Positions 1 to 13,700 of a stretch of DNA of 64,000 bases are shown in pieces. Each line of letters starts with the position of its first letter. Position 1 is the first letter of the stretch. Source of the stretch: Anarhynchus alexandrinus. Lineage: Eukaryota; Chordata; Aves; Charadriiformes; Charadriidae. The notes under the pieces were generated by a model that saw only the letters and a program-made list of their open reading frames with translations, had not been told where the DNA came from and made no database searches. Made by a program: the position numbers and the translations under genes. The stretch covers positions 616,503 through 680,502 of the forward strand of contig VUYV01000021.1 in NCBI GenBank assembly GCA_008711295.1, given 5' to 3'.

Positions 1-2499
1 AGGGAGCCCCGCAGATCCCTCTAGCTCACCACGGAATTGAGTTCCCAGGTTGTGCAAGAAAGCTGGGTTCGGAGTTGGTCTTGGGACATGGACTCAGGGG
101 CCAGAGGTGCAGTTGGCAAGATGATGGAAGCCTTTGTTTAAGACCTCAGACTGGCAATATCAAAAACTCTGCATGGAAAAGTAAATAAACCCCGTTGTAC
201 CCAACTCTGTGTGGCTCCACTGATGTAGCTGAAGCAAGTGGGTGGAAAAGGAAGGCTTAAGGACTAAGGCTTTTGTTAAATACATCTAAGAAAGACTGAA
301 ATGTGGCTGGAATGAAAAACTCCTTCTCAGAGAAAAAAAAAATCAATCGTGTAGTATATAGAGCAGTCACGGACTGTTTTGCCTTTGTCTGAAACAGTAG
401 GAAGTCTGGGACTGGATTTTTGGTTTCCCAACTTTAAGGGATCTGTCTTTGACACAAAATACTTCAGCTAGAGAAATGGTGGATTCGATAGCAAATGCTC
501 TGTGATACTCAGTGGAATACCTATTTTGGCCAACTGTTTCAACTTTGAAGATTAAATAATGTTGATCACTTCTCCGGAGTGATTTGACAATTTATCTTAG
601 CTAATTGGGCTTCAGTTAAGGTTGAGGGATTTAGCTTGGCCTGCCGCCCATCTAGATCAGAGGAGCCAACAGAATATCATTTGAAAATAAATGTACAGAC
701 TCCAATTTAGCTTTTGTGGAGGTCACACATGATTTGTTCTGACTTAGCTTTAGTTTCTCATAATTTTGCTCTAAAAAGTGATGTAACAATAACATTCAAA
801 CTTTCACAGAGAAACTTTTAAAAGAGACATCTAGACATGCTCTGTTAGTTTTGGAGGATGACTTGAATGTTTGGGAATAAAGGTGTTCCAAAGGAAATTG
901 TATACGTTTGTGTATTTTTAAAATTTAATCTACATTAATATATCCTTGAACATACACTTTAGTCCAAATCCTCCTTCCTTCCCTCCTCTTTCCATTACTG
1001 CTCCCAGTGTTTCACAACATAAACAATAACGACAAAAGTGAAAACTACTTTGCTTTACCACTCTCTCTGTTTCTTTCAACGGTGATGCTTAAAACCTGTT
1101 AGCAAATTAAGAAACCTTTATGAAGATGTAGACTAGTGCTTCCCTAGATGATCTGCATATTCCTATTGATTACAGAGGGTTTCCAGCTAAGAGTTTTATG
1201 ACAGAGGTGAATGATGATCTGCAGGAATTTTTGAGCAATGACAGTGGTTATGATTAAGAAGTTTGGGAAGGACTGTTTGGAAAAATATGTGTACCTTAAC
1301 GACTTGTCAATCTTTGTCTTTCAAAATTGTTTTGCAATGGAAAATGGGGTTTGGAAATTACCTGAATTTGTGCTTACTGCAGGATATTACAGCTTTGCCT
1401 TGTGGGACTTGTTCTGTGGCTTTGCAGCCTCATCCAGACTGCTCTGTCATACTTCATATCCTCTTCAGGTATTACCAGATTCCACTTACTGCCAGGGCAG
1501 TGCTGCACCACAGGTATCATGGCCAAAAGAAAAATCATAATTTCCCAGTCAATGTAAATAACTCTTAAACCCCAGGTTTGGAGCATCCTTCTGTAATGCT
1601 AATCTGAGACACCTTTGGCCTTCTGCTGAGGAAAGCTGAGTGAAGCCCATGAGTTACAGCATGTCCAGCTGGACCACGGGGTGCTCAGAAGCTCTGAAAA
1701 GCCAGGCTCTTCCAGATATGACCTGTAGAAAAGGAGGGGCTTAAGGTTAGATTTTTAAAGCTAAAGGTACTTAGAATATTCTTATCATTGACTTTCAAAC
1801 ATTGCATTGACTTTCAAATTCATATTTAGGTACTGAAATTAATGGTTTGATTTTCAGAGCTCTTTCTTTGACTTATACTGCACCTGCTTATTGCTTAGCT
1901 CTTTTGAAAAATGAAGCTTTTTATTTAGATCCTAAGGGTAGGTTTAAGACCCCAGATTATTCTCTTCTTTCTGGTATCAGCTTAATTCTGTGATTATATT
2001 AATTGCCAGGTGTAGGGCTAAAAAGGCATATCATACCTTTGAAACAAGGGGGAAAGTGCTATTTTCGGAGGGAGCTTAAATAATTTCATTCATTGTGAGA
2101 TTATATTGTAAGGTCATGAATTCACTTAGGCAGTTTTCTGTATATCTGTCAGAGGAAGATGTCAAATATACAGATTGGAAAAACAAATGTACTTTCTCTG
2201 AGGAGTTAAAAGAGATTTAGAGAGCGCAACATGATGAATCCAGGTTTTCCTGCTGCAGCTGAAATCCTCACTGCTCTTGGCTTCCTAGCAACAGTGCCTT
2301 CCTAACTCATGACTGGAGTCAGTACAGACATAAATCAGTCTGTTATTCATCATATAATTGATCAATCTATTGGCACTTCTTTCGAGAATTGATCTATATC
2401 TTTTAGCAAAGACATACTATGGCAGCAGTGAGTACCAACATCATGCAAACAATATAGAAAATGACATTTTTGGTTATAGTTTGTCTATTCTGTCCTGTC
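1..2499. other. Unassigned AT-rich DNA
   Basis: No gene or clear repeat is visible. The first 220 bases contain an AATAAA followed by a GT-rich stretch, faintly like the 3' part of a retroviral LTR cut by the window edge, but no partner boundary or duplication is present to test this. Short open frames near 1.24-1.59 kb overlap one another on both strands and show no recognisable domain. Confidence 0.5.
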
Positions 2500-2522
2500 C
2501 TCTCTCTCTCCCTCCCTCCCTC
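2500..2522. repeat. (CT)n/(CCCT)n simple repeat
   Basis: A pyrimidine tract of CT dinucleotides passes into three CCCT units. It is a short microsatellite with no sign of function. Confidence 0.85.
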
Positions 2523-5500
2523 AGAATATCTTGAATGATTCAGAGGCTATGGATATCATCTAGCATGTCAAAAAAAGTCCCTCACCTGAAAGACAAAATA
2601 CAAAGGAAAAAGCCCTCTTTCAGTGTGCTGCTGCCCCTCTCACCATCTTAGGATGCTTCATTGTATCACCCCTGCTATTAATGAAGGACAATGTGCTCTC
2701 ACCCTCACACACAGTACCTTAGAAACCCATTTTTTCCCACCCCTAGGTCTTACCAACTAATATCCCCTCTCTCTCCATTCAAATTGCCCCACCCAGGCAA
2801 GTAATTAATTATGGCTAGGTATCCAGAATAACTGTTCAGGTGCAGATTTGCTGGGAGGAAACTGTATTTCTCCTACAGCTGGTTCAGTTTCCCTTTCACT
2901 TTACTTATGCAACAGTGAACACTCTCATGACCCCAGATATCTGGGATATTAGTTTCTCTCTGATTTTTGAGTACAGGAAGGTGATTTGAGCTGTCTTCTC
3001 TCTCTTGTTACCTTCACAACTGCACTCTCCACTGCCTCTCTAGTCTGATTAGGGGGAATCAAAAATCCAATTAATTTTTAAGGTGCAATTGGATTAGTTC
3101 ATTGAGATGGATCCTATGAGGAAACCGTCTCGTACATTAGACTGATGAACTGATGATGAACTTGATCACAGAGATGCTTTCCTAAATTTTATGCTTGTAC
3201 AAGCTTGGGCTGGCCATTGCTACATCGTTCAATCCATTTTTTAAAATGAAAACACAACATCATTATTGTTAAATCCACCTTGCTTTCCACTGATCAAATT
3301 CTAAGTCAGCCTAACCTTTCAGCTTTCTTGTCCACCCTTGTCTGCCCTTCAGAGTTCTTACCTTTTATGTGTCCTTTCTTCAGATTGTAAGACCTTCAAG
3401 TCAAGGACCTTGTCCTCATATGTTTTTGCTTCTCCATTCAAAAATGTTCATATTTATATAGAACCATCTCTATTGCCTTTCAGATTTATGCACAATTCAG
3501 AAAGCTGCACGCAGCTGAACAAAAAAAAAGATGATTTGGGGATAAGGTAGATGTTTTCTTTCTTGTGGGCATTTTTAGCAGTTACCAGCATATGGTTTAG
3601 TTTACAAAAGCCTCTTCTAACTCTGAGAAGGGTAAATGCCCCTGGCTGATGATAGGGATAGAGATAAACATGAAAGTGGTCAAGTGCGGAATAGCATAAG
3701 GTGTGACCTGATGTCTTCTCAGGGAAGTGAATTTAGAATATTAATTCTGCAAGTGTTCTCAGTTGTTCTGTGTTGTTCTCAGTTCCATTCTCATGACCGA
3801 GAGCGGTAAGAGGATTTCCACTTTAGGGCATTTAAGCTCCATGCTAATCAATCCCTTTAAGATCTATACATCAGGCTATATAGGAGTGAATCTTATCCAT
3901 GATTAGGCTTTTGGTAACATATTTGTGTAAGATGAACAATTTTATCTTTGCTTATCACTGGTACACAAATTTTAAACTCCCTGTTTTTTTGTAGAACTAC
4001 TTGCAGGATGACTTCACAGCATGACATATGACAATTTGTCATATATATTCAGTGCTCATGCCTCAGTTTCTGTACTTTTAAGTATTTTGTCTTCAAGTAA
4101 AGGACACAGTTCAACTGCTTAAGCATAGCTCTTGCAGATAGAGATCTCAACCCAAGATCTGTTAGAAAAACCTGTTGTCTGTTGGGATAGTTGGGAAAGG
4201 TCTGAAAGATGGGTATCACCATTTAATCAAGAAACACTGAAGACAGAGGGTTTAATGCTGAATGGCAGTAGTGGCTGTCAGACTACAGAGTGCCCCAGAG
4301 TCCAGCTTGGAGGGACATCCATGTGAGCTATGTCATTGATTCATGACATGGCTTAAACTGTAGCAACTTGATTGACTGTTTCTATGAGATACGATTTTTG
4401 TCTTTCATGATATTTTGTTCCTGAGATTTCACTACTTTAAAAAAATTCTTTTTTTTGAAGAGTCATAATGGGGAGTTTCTACTCATGGGTGTTAAAAAGT
4501 TAGCTATGCAAGTAGGATCTTACTGAAGCCATGGACATTGCTTGCAGTAAGGACGGTTTCCCAGCAGGAGATAATAGGATAAGTAGTTCCTGGATGAATA
4601 ATAATTCCAAATGCTGAATAAATATCCTGCAGTTTACGTCTCAGCTTTTCTATGCTATTCTGATACTGCCCATGACGTTGCATCTTTCACGCAAGGATTC
4701 CAATGAAAGTTTAAACTTTTTTCTTTAGAGAACAGAACCACATGGGTATGAATGAAGGTCCAGAATCATTCATTACTTTTGCTTTTATTGATTTTAGAGA
4801 GAGATTTATGACCTTGGGTTTTTTTTTCTTTTTTTTTTTTTTTTTCAGAANATGTATAAAAGAGTATAGAGCTCAAAATGCCAAAAAAGTTTTCTCAAGC
4901 TATCAGTCAGAGAAAATGTACAGCAAACTCAATTTGTTACAGTGCAGCAATGTCAAAACAGAAGTCGCTTTATTCACAATTTAAATACATTACATGAATT
5001 TAGAATTCCAATTAATAAATAAAATAATTGTTGTTTTCATTAAAGTAGCAGTGCAAAAAGTCCCAAGATTTGATATCAAGTCTGGATAGCATGTGATGCT
5101 CTAGGGAGAGATGAAAACCATCCAGCTAGCTGCAAAGATTACTATCTATTGCAGAGGTGACCTCTAAAAGGTCATCTGGGAAAAATCTGAAACAAGATAG
5201 AGACAAAAAAGGTCAAAATTTCAAATCATAACTCTTCTGGAACTTTTGTTACCTCATGAGCAATATTTTGAAGAGTTTTTAAATGCTTTTTAAGCTTTCT
5301 ATTTTGTCTTTGATCCTAATATGGTAGCTTCTTGATCAAAGCAGTATTCTAAGATAAATGGAATAATTGACTGTAATTGTAGTAGGAGCTGATTGCAGCT
5401 ATACACTAATAATGGTGGTGTAATCAAATAAGGAAACAGCCCAACCTTCCCTCATTCCCTTCTGCTATTTTCCTTCATGCCTGAAATTTCTCATGTCTTT

Positions 5501-5640
5501 CCAGATATTTGTTTTCCCAAGCCTTCTTCAGGATTTCCCTTATCTCTACCTTTTCATCACTGCAAAGCAACTTTGCTTTGCATGGGGTAATGATTACAAT
5601 CACAGCTATGAAATGGCATCTTTACAGGAAACATTTAAAT
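2523..5640. other. Unassigned DNA with poly-T tract and one ambiguous base
   Basis: No gene is seen. A T-rich run (4819-4845) is followed by an N at 4851, most likely a base-calling or assembly uncertainty at a homopolymer. The 80-residue open frame crossing the run owes its length to the T tract (a phenylalanine string) and is not credible coding sequence. TAAT-containing motifs cluster near 3.06 kb, but this is common in AT-rich DNA. Confidence 0.6.
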
Positions 5641-5810
5641 GGAATAGGACTCTTCAGCCTAGATGACAGATGTCTGAGGGAAGATATTACAAGTTTATGC
5701 ACTTCTTTGAGTTTTTAATGGGCAAGGTGAGAAGAGATGTTCAAAATAACAAAGGGAAGGTGCCTATCTATTACTGCATATAACTAAATTGTGGAATTCC
5801 TTATTAAAAC
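5641..5810 (+). mobile_element. Ancient CR1-like LINE remnant (3' coding region)
   Basis: The stretch matches by eye the old CR1/L3-type consensus for the end of ORF2. There is a 'ggactcttcagcctag' segment, then 'ctgagggaagatattac', and about 110 bases later 'attgtggaattccttatt', which matches the usual 'tgtggaactccttgcca' of old copies. Spacing and order fit that family. The copy is short, heavily diverged and non-coding. The match is from memory of the family pattern, so the subfamily is not assigned. Confidence 0.55.
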
Positions 5811-6829
5811 ATGCATATTCCAAAAGTTTGCATTGATTCATGAACCAACTGGAAGAAAAAAAAAACCAAACAAAAAACCCCACAATGATTAAGGGCTATT
5901 TGATACAAAAACAATATCTCTGTCTTAAAGATTGTAAGTTGCAAATTGTTGGAGCCCGAGAGACTCCTATTCCTAAGACATCCATTTGTGACCACTGTCA
6001 GAAACAAGTTAAGAACCCTTGATATGACCTGGTAGGTCAATCTTGTGCTCCTCTGTGTGTTTGTTCTCTTTGAGCTGTCTGTTTTCCACTTGGCTCCTTG
6101 CCTCCCCTTTGAAGCCATGTTTATAATCTCTGCCTTCATTACCTTTGACTAGTTATCTGGGGATAAGTTTGCGGTTATTTCTGTTGCTGAGGTCTGACAT
6201 TCAACTAACTGAAGTTAAAAGAGATTCCCTGAAAAGCTGACAAAAAGAGTTGTTTGGGAGGCATCAGAACAGCTAAGAAACGTCTGTGATACTATATGCT
6301 TGCTGGAAGAAGACAGCAGGGATGTGTTGCTTGCAGCACAATGTTACTTCAGTCCTGCTTGTCCTTCCCCCTCAAAGTTTCAGCCCAGAGTTTTACAATC
6401 AAGCCAATTTAGAGCGTTTTTTTTTTAGGGAAGTGTGTTACACACATCATTCCTGTAACTGTCTTCCTAGGAACACTTCTTAACCTACTCACTTCAGCAC
6501 CAAATCTAGCTGCCCTGTAGTAACTTCCAATATCAAGTCACATGCTTGGCTCCCAAGACCGCTTGACACATGTGTGCTTTTCAGGTCACCAGACCACATC
6601 TGACAAGAGCTGTCTCATGTCTGAGAAGAGGTAGCTTTTACCTGCTCCAGCTGAGCTGTCTTGTTCCAGTTCCACAACAAGATGTTGTTGACAAACACTT
6701 GGGAAACAGGAGAACTGTGATGCCAAGGAAGACCTTTGCTCCTGCTGGGTAATCTCCCACTGCTTAACTTGGAATGTAACAAAGATAAGCCTCTAAATAC
6801 TCTCATGTGGACGTCAACTATAGTTGGCT
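5811..6829. other. Unassigned DNA
   Basis: Nothing recognisable. Overlapping open frames of 60-110 residues occur on both strands without domain features. A poly-T run lies at about 6418-6426. Confidence 0.5.
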
Positions 6830-8735
6830 CCTGCCAGCTTCAACAGAGCTGAACCTGAACTTCAAAGGAGCGGATCACATTTTTTTCAGGAGTGTCATTG
6901 ATATGGTCCCCTGGAAGGCAGCTCTGAGGGCAAAGCAGCTCAGGAAATTTAGCACGCCTTTAAGGATACCTTCCCCCAAATGCAAGAACAGTCCATCCCA
7001 ATGCTCAGGAAAAGCAGCAGAGGTATCAGGAGACCAGCTTAAATAAACAGCAACTTCCTGGAGGAGCTCCAGCGCAGAAAAGCAGTGTATAGGATGTGGA
7101 AGCACAGTACAGGCTGTAAATGAGGAATTTAGAAACACTGTCTGGTCACGGAGGGATGATGTTGGGAGAGTCAAAGCTCAGCTATATTTAAGGCTTGCAA
7201 GGGGCTTGAGGATGACAAGCAGAGCTTCTACTGATACATTAGCAGCAAAACACTAAATAAGGTAAAAGTAGACCCATTGCTCAATGATTAAGATAATTTA
7301 GTGAGTGGAGACAAGATAAGGCAAGGTGTTCCATGCCATATTTGTCTCAGCTTTCACCAGGAAAGTCTCCCAGGCCTCTGTGCTTGCAGGCAGGGTCAAG
7401 GAGAGAACTACCAGCAATGGGTGAAGTTCAGGCCAGGAATTATTTGAGAGAACTTGACCCATAAGAATCCATGAGACCTGCATCCAAATCACCAATAAAA
7501 ACTGGATAATGTCCTTGCAAGGCCACTGTCTTTTAGAGATCAGTGGAGGTCTCCGACCGTAGAAAGGCAAATGTTGCCCTCATCTTCAAAAAATACCAAA
7601 AGGATGATGCAGAGCATTACAGGCTGGTCAGTCTCAGTTTGGTTCCTTGGAGCATATGGAGCAAGTCCTCATGAAACATGTTTCTGGTGACAAGAAGGTG
7701 GTTACTGTGAAGTCATCATGTATTTGCTAATGTTAAATCATGCTAGACCAACCTGATTGCCTTCTGTGATGAAACAACTGGATTTGTGGACAAGGGAAGA
7801 GCAGCGATCATAATTTACTTTGATTTTAACAAGATTTTGGACACTGTCTCCCACAATATTTTTGTACCCAATTTGGGATGTTATGGTCTGGATGGATGGA
7901 AACTACTGGTTGGATTATCAGGCTTAGAGGGAAGCGCTCTATCAGGCAGTGGGGAACAAGAGGAGTACCACAACGGACTTGTCCTATTTAATAACTTTAT
8001 CAATATCCTGAGGGAAGTGATCTGACATCTTGTCAAGTTTCCAGATGACACCATACTGTCAGTTGATACAGCCAATGGGCAGGGCTGACATCCAGGGAGA
8101 ACTAGACAGGAGGGAAGAATGCACTAACAGAAATCTTATTAAATTAATGAGGACAAATGCAAAATCCTGTATGTGGGAAAGAAGAGCCCCTGGCGATGAG
8201 GCAGGCTTGGTACTGGGTGCCCAGGGAGCTGCTCTGCAGGAAGGGCCCTGGTGTTTGTGGAGGACAGTGGGCTGAAGAGGAGCCCACAGTCTGCCCCAGC
8301 AGCATGGCAGGTTGTTACAACTTGGGCTTCATTAATAGGATCACAACCAGCAGATCAAAGGGAGTGATTTTGCCCTTTACTTGGCACTTGTTAAACTACG
8401 TTTGGACTACTGCACACAGTTTTGGGCTCCCAAGTACAGGAAAGACATCAGTAAACTGAAGTAAGTTCAGTGGAGGGACACCAGTTCAGTCAGGGCTCGA
8501 GCACTTGTGCTCTGAGGAGAGGCTGTGGTACCAGGGCTGGTTTAGTCTTGAGACAAGATGGCTTCAGGGGCATGCAACAGCAGTCCTTGGTACCTGCAGT
8601 GGGGTTATGGAGAAGATGGAGCTGGACTGTTCACAGTGGTGCGTGATGGGAGGATCAGAAATAAGTACAAGTTGAAAGAAGAGAGGTTTCAAATGGATAA
8701 ATAAACTTAATAGACGACTGGATAAAAGGAATGCC
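6830..8735 (+). mobile_element. Degenerate CR1 LINE, ORF2 (end of endonuclease through reverse transcriptase and 3' region)
   Basis: The segment follows CR1 ORF2 from the end of the endonuclease through the reverse transcriptase on the plus strand, with many indels and stops. Recognisable landmarks in order are a 'FKGADHIFFR'-like segment near 6.86 kb (CR1 'FkrADf.lFr'), a decayed linker with 'SFHQESL'-type sequence at 7.35 kb, and the RT block 'YFDFNKILDTVSHNI' at about 7.82-7.86 kb, matching the CR1 motif around FDTVSHNIL. The remains of the RT catalytic block appear at 8.04 kb ('KFPDDT' in place of FADDT). The 3' coding end, with the 'cactggataa'-like finish, is near 8.69 kb. The terminal ATTCTRTGA motif is missing, so the 3' end is lost. 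It is much more diverged than the copies at 23 kb and 40 kb, so it is an older insertion. No product is possible. Confidence 0.8.
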
Positions 8736-9984
8736 ATTTTCAATGGCTATATAATTGTCATTGGTTCTCTTCTTTATTAATTAAATCTAGACAAGTCTTT
8801 TAGGAAGGTCAATTGTCACCAATATTAATAAAGTCAAGATCATCACACCTGCAACATTGCAGTTAGCTGAATCTATGCCTCTGTGCTGTGATAGAACTAT
8901 AGTTCATCCTAGCACCAGGCAGTCGAAAAATCTGAGGAAAAAAAAAATGGGTTAGAGTTCCATCGTAAATCAAGTGGATTTGGAAACTGTGCTATCTAGA
9001 TCTGGGCTCTGTTCATCTGACCTGCTGTCTGTAAATCTGCTGCCTGCCTCAAAACGTCTGTTTCAGAAAAAGCACAAGTAAATCATACACACTGTGACCA
9101 CTGAAAACAAGCAACCCCCTAGTTCTGTATTTGAAGGTAAGCTTTAATTTTAAAAGGATCAAATTTAACAGCTGAACTGAAAAGAAAGCAATTAAGTTGG
9201 GAATAATAAAAGCTAAGGTCTAACATGTCCAGAACTAATATTTTTATCAGAGTCCTGTTATTGTTTATTTACAAGTCTGCAGTACATGAAGTTTTCCAAA
9301 TATTTCCAGACCAGAAAGAAGTCATAATCAGGGAATTAGAAGAATAAAATGTAGTTATGAGATAGGACGTCCCCCCTCAAAACAAAACAGAACAACAAAA
9401 CCATAAAAAAAATGATAGATTGGGAGAAAGAGTAGATGTAGCAAAAGTGATTTGGAGACTGACAGCACAAACTGAAGTGTTTTTGTAAAAAGCATTGGAA
9501 ATGTGAGCTGGCAGAAGAAACTCAAACTCATTGATTTAAAGGAATTTAGGTCATGCCATCCTAAGCCAGTGTTATTTCCTTATCTAGGGAATGACATCAT
9601 ATGTCTTATCACATACTCCACTTTACTGAATCCAAAGGGAAACTTTCAGATCACCACATGGCAGTCTTGGGGTGGGCGGGCAATGAAGAAGAGATAGGAA
9701 ACCTCACAATTTGGCCCTACTTCTCTGAATTTAACTACTTAAAAACAGCTCCCTAATGCAAACTGTTTACTGACAGAGTAACATTATGCAAAGACCAGTG
9801 TGAACTTTCAGCTGTGCTGCTTAGCATTTGCTAGGTTACATTCTTCAGACCATTCCCGTCAAGCAAAGCTGAACCACTACCATGAATGCCCTCTCATCAT
9901 GGGAGACTTGCAGAAATTAAAGGATATTGGAAAACCGGTGGCAAACGTCATGGAGCACCAGTTTACTAACTTAGATAGTCTGGG
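8736..9984. other. Unassigned DNA between two CR1 copies
   Basis: No gene or known repeat is recognised. Short A-rich runs occur at about 8939-8947 and 9405-9412. It could hold older LINE sequence too decayed to see by eye. Confidence 0.5.
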
Positions 9985-10703
9985 TGGAGAATGGATTGAG
10001 AGCAGCCCTGAGGAGAAAGGACCTGGGGGTGTTGGTGGATGAGAAGCTCAACATGAGCTGGCAGTGTGCACTCACAGCCCAGAAAGCCAACTGCATCCTG
10101 CATCAAAAGAAGCGTGGCCAGCAAGTTGAGGGAGGTGATTCTATCCCTCTACTCCACTCTCATGAGACCCCACGTGTAGTATTGCATCCAGCTCTGGAGT
10201 CCTCAGCACAAGAAGGACATGGATGTGTTGGACCAGGTCCAGAGGAGGGCCACGAAGATGATCAGAGGGCTGGAACACCTCTCCTATGAAGACAGGTGGA
10301 GAGAGTTAGGGTTGTTCAGCCTGGAGAAGAGAAGGCTCCGGGGAGACCTTATAGCAGCCTTCCAGTATCTGAAGGGGACCTACAAGAAAGCCGGAGAGGG
10401 ACTTTTTGCAAGGGTATGTATTGATAGGAGGAGGGGTAATAGCTTCAAACTAGAAGAGTTCAGATTTAGATTAGATAACAGAAAGAATTTTTTCACTATG
10501 ATGGTGGTTAAGTACTGGAACAGGTTGCCCACAGAAGTTTTGTGGATACCCCATGCCTGGAAGTGTTCAAGGCCAGACTGGATGGGGCTTTGAGCAACTT
10601 GGTCTAGTGGGAGGTGTCCCTGCCCATGTCAGGGGGGTTGGAACTAGATGATCTCCAAGGTCCCTTCCAACCTAAACCATTCCATGATTATATGATTCTA
10701 TGA
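9985..10703 (+). mobile_element. CR1 LINE, 5'-truncated, complete 3' end
   Basis: Starts inside the 3' third of ORF2 ('gtggagaatggattgagagc', 'ctgggggtgttggtggatga') and runs through the 'agctctggagtcctcagcac' and 'gttgttcagcctggagaaga' blocks into the 3' UTR ('gaactagatgatctccaagg', 'cccttccaacctaaacc'). It ends at ATTCTATGA (10695-10703), the CR1 terminal motif. The 124-residue open frame at 10219-10593 is the C-terminal part of ORF2 kept open by chance and relative youth. 5' truncation is the normal outcome of target-primed reverse transcription. No target-site duplication is visible, as is usual for CR1. Confidence 0.95.
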
Positions 10704-13700
10704 AAGATGAATGTGGGTGCTCTGTTTCTGAATCCAGGTCAGCCTGTGAATGCTTCTCCTTTACCTTTTTTACTCTACATTGTCCTTCTCCAAGCAGGGT
10801 GAAATGACAGTAGATCATCTTTGGCAAATTGTATACAGGGCTTGTAATTAGAAGAAAACTTCTGAACTCAAGATTGCTTCAAACCTCTCAAGCATTTTAT
10901 GAGGTACTTAAAATGAGATTAAAGTAATCATCATCAATATGCCATTTTAATCTCTAAGAAAAATGGTCATGTTGTCAGTTTGATAACTATTCCAGTTGTT
11001 CAAGACTGCTCAGATTTAAATATATCCTTAGGAGCCACAAGCTCTTACACATTTAGATGCAGGTCTTCTTTGCCAAGAAAACATTATTGTCACTTATAAT
11101 AAAGCATTGATGGCCATTTGCAATATGTTTTATCCTCAAGTATCAGAGTAATAACAGCACAATTTTCCTACTGATGAGCAACAGAGAGCTGTACAGGAAA
11201 TTTTAATTTGATTGAGACCAAAGTTTTGTGGTAGAAACTAATACCCATAAAGTTTCTAACTAGATAATGTAGGTAGATATGTAGACTTAGATATCTATAG
11301 TGTTCCCCCCCCCCCCTTCATTTAATACATATCTTTTCAGATTATTCCCATTATGTATTACTAATGGTATTGCGCAGATGTTCTGAGCAAGACTGGGAGT
11401 TGATCATGCTAGGAGTATATAAACCCACAGGGAAGTTGGTTACTGCTACAGAGACATGTTGATACCGAGGTCAGCTGTATCCTAGGAAAAAGCCTGGGTT
11501 CAGCAGTCAGTTCTCAGGGGTGGCTGCATGGCTGTCATTTTGCCGCATGGCAAAAACACTTAACCATCTGCATCTGAATCTGGCTTTTCTGAAGCGGACA
11601 CATATCCCCTGAGGACAGATAGTAGCGAGGCTGTGAAACTAATAAATGCTACATATGAGTCCAAGCTGATGGATAAAAGGAAGAGGAGAAGGTCTTGACT
11701 GACACAAAGGTGTCAGTCCTCATGAATACCTCATGAAAAGGCTTAAACTTAAATAAACCTAGTAGTACAACACCACCAGTGGACACTGAGCATTTCAGAT
11801 AACATTTCACAGGAAAATTCCCAATAACTCTGTGTTACCAGAGTTATCTGTGTTATCTGTACTGCTTGAAACACCAGAATTACAATCCCATTCCCCACTC
11901 CGCCTCTGCTGAAGGAACAGGAATCTTTAAGTTTGCTGTAGTTGGCAAGAGTCAGATGTAACTTGCTCTCAGTTGATTTACCAAGTTGATTTATCAAACC
12001 TGAAATGAGATGGTGCAATCTTGATGCTGTTCCAGTCAAACATTGGCAAGCACCTGGCCCAGCTCCTCTGCAGCAATCTTGATGGGCTGCCTTAGATCCA
12101 GGGCACTCTTTCCTTTAGCAGAGAATTTCAAACTGTCCTGTGTTACAAATCGGAAATGCCACAAGATATTGAAATCCTTCATGAGTCTACCATTCTCTGT
12201 CCAATGCTACATTCTGCTCTGTGTACCTTGGCTGTCAGCCAACAAGAGAATTCCTTAGATTGAAAAATCCTGTGCCAGCTGGATTCACCAGGTCCATGGC
12301 CTCCCTGTGCTATTAGAGTGGCACAGCAAGCCTCTAAGGCTGATGAAAGACTGGTCTTGAATCTCCAAGCATAAGAGCAGGGAACTTCTCTGCAGGAATT
12401 TTTTTTTTAGCAGATGGTGATAAAAGTCAAGACTTGCCCATTGACAATCATTGCCATTTATTTTTATCAGAAAGGAACTTTGAGGACCGGATAATTTTAG
12501 AAAAAATATATTTCAAAACAACTGCGAAAGTAACTCCTGGTGTCATGGTGTCAGAGAAGAAATGATAGCCAAGGATACCAAGCTCTTCTCTTCTTAGCAT
12601 AGGACTATGCAAAGTTGAATCCAGCTATGGTCCAGGTGAGTGGCTGTATGACTGGATGTGCTACCACACCTGCCAATGCCGTAGCTGTGTGATCTCCTAG
12701 CATTCCTGCTAATTCTTTCCTTATTCTTGCAGCTCCACTGTAGAATGATTTTAAATGAGCACACCAAACACTTCAGTTAACACGGTCTGTCAACAAGCAG
12801 GTGTTTTGCTAGCAATTTCCTAGGAGTGTCATTCACACATTGTGCCTTAATGATCCATACAATCACTTGTGTCACAGAACACATGCCAAGTCTTGAATTG
12901 AACCTGTTTCCATAAGTAGCTTGTGGGATTAGCAGGTTCAAAAAATTAACTAAAGTTCCAAATTTTGGAATATGTGGCTACCATATCCTTCCCAAAGATC
13001 GTTATTTTGTTCACTCATATACAAAATTCTTACTAGAACCAAAAGCACACTGAAATCATATGGGAGAAAAGCTGATTGCACCATACCTGCATCTCCAGGG
13101 AAACAGAGAAGACTCTACGTAGAGGATGAAATTATTCAAGAGTCCTTGGTACCAACATTTTTGGAAAATTCTTAATCACTAGCCAGATATTGAAAACTTG
13201 AATATCAAGGAAGAAAGGAAAATACTTAACAGTGCTCTGTACGTTATTTTAAATTACTCTATTCTCTAGGAGGCAACGTAGGCATCCAACAGGTATTAAT
13301 CTAAATAGAAAACAAGCAGAGAAAGAGGCCTATGAATAGTTGTTTTGTATATACACAGAGTTATCCTGGACACCAAAGCTTTTTGTACAAGCCCAAATTA
13401 ATCATATTGGGAACGTGCATGAAATCAATTCCTATGGTAGGAATTGGCCAAGGACTGTGGTCCTTTTCTGGGCCTACAGGAAATAAGGAAAGTTTAGCCA
13501 GAATAGTTGTGCCAAGCCAAATTCTATTTAGGCCACTTTCCTCTGTCCATCACTGGCTGATGTGAATGTCTAAAGCGGCACACAGGAGCTGGGGAACCCA
13601 TGTGGTGGTTCTTTGCCTGGGATTACTTTCCCAGTCTTCAGTGACTTATGTCTCAAAGTCTTCCTAAGCTAGAGGTAAAGTCTTTGTGTCCAAGCTGGAG

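Noticed and set aside
1..220. Possible LTR end cut by the window edge
   Set aside because: Only an AATAAA and GT-rich sequence support it; no terminal CA boundary, inverted repeat or target duplication can be tested.
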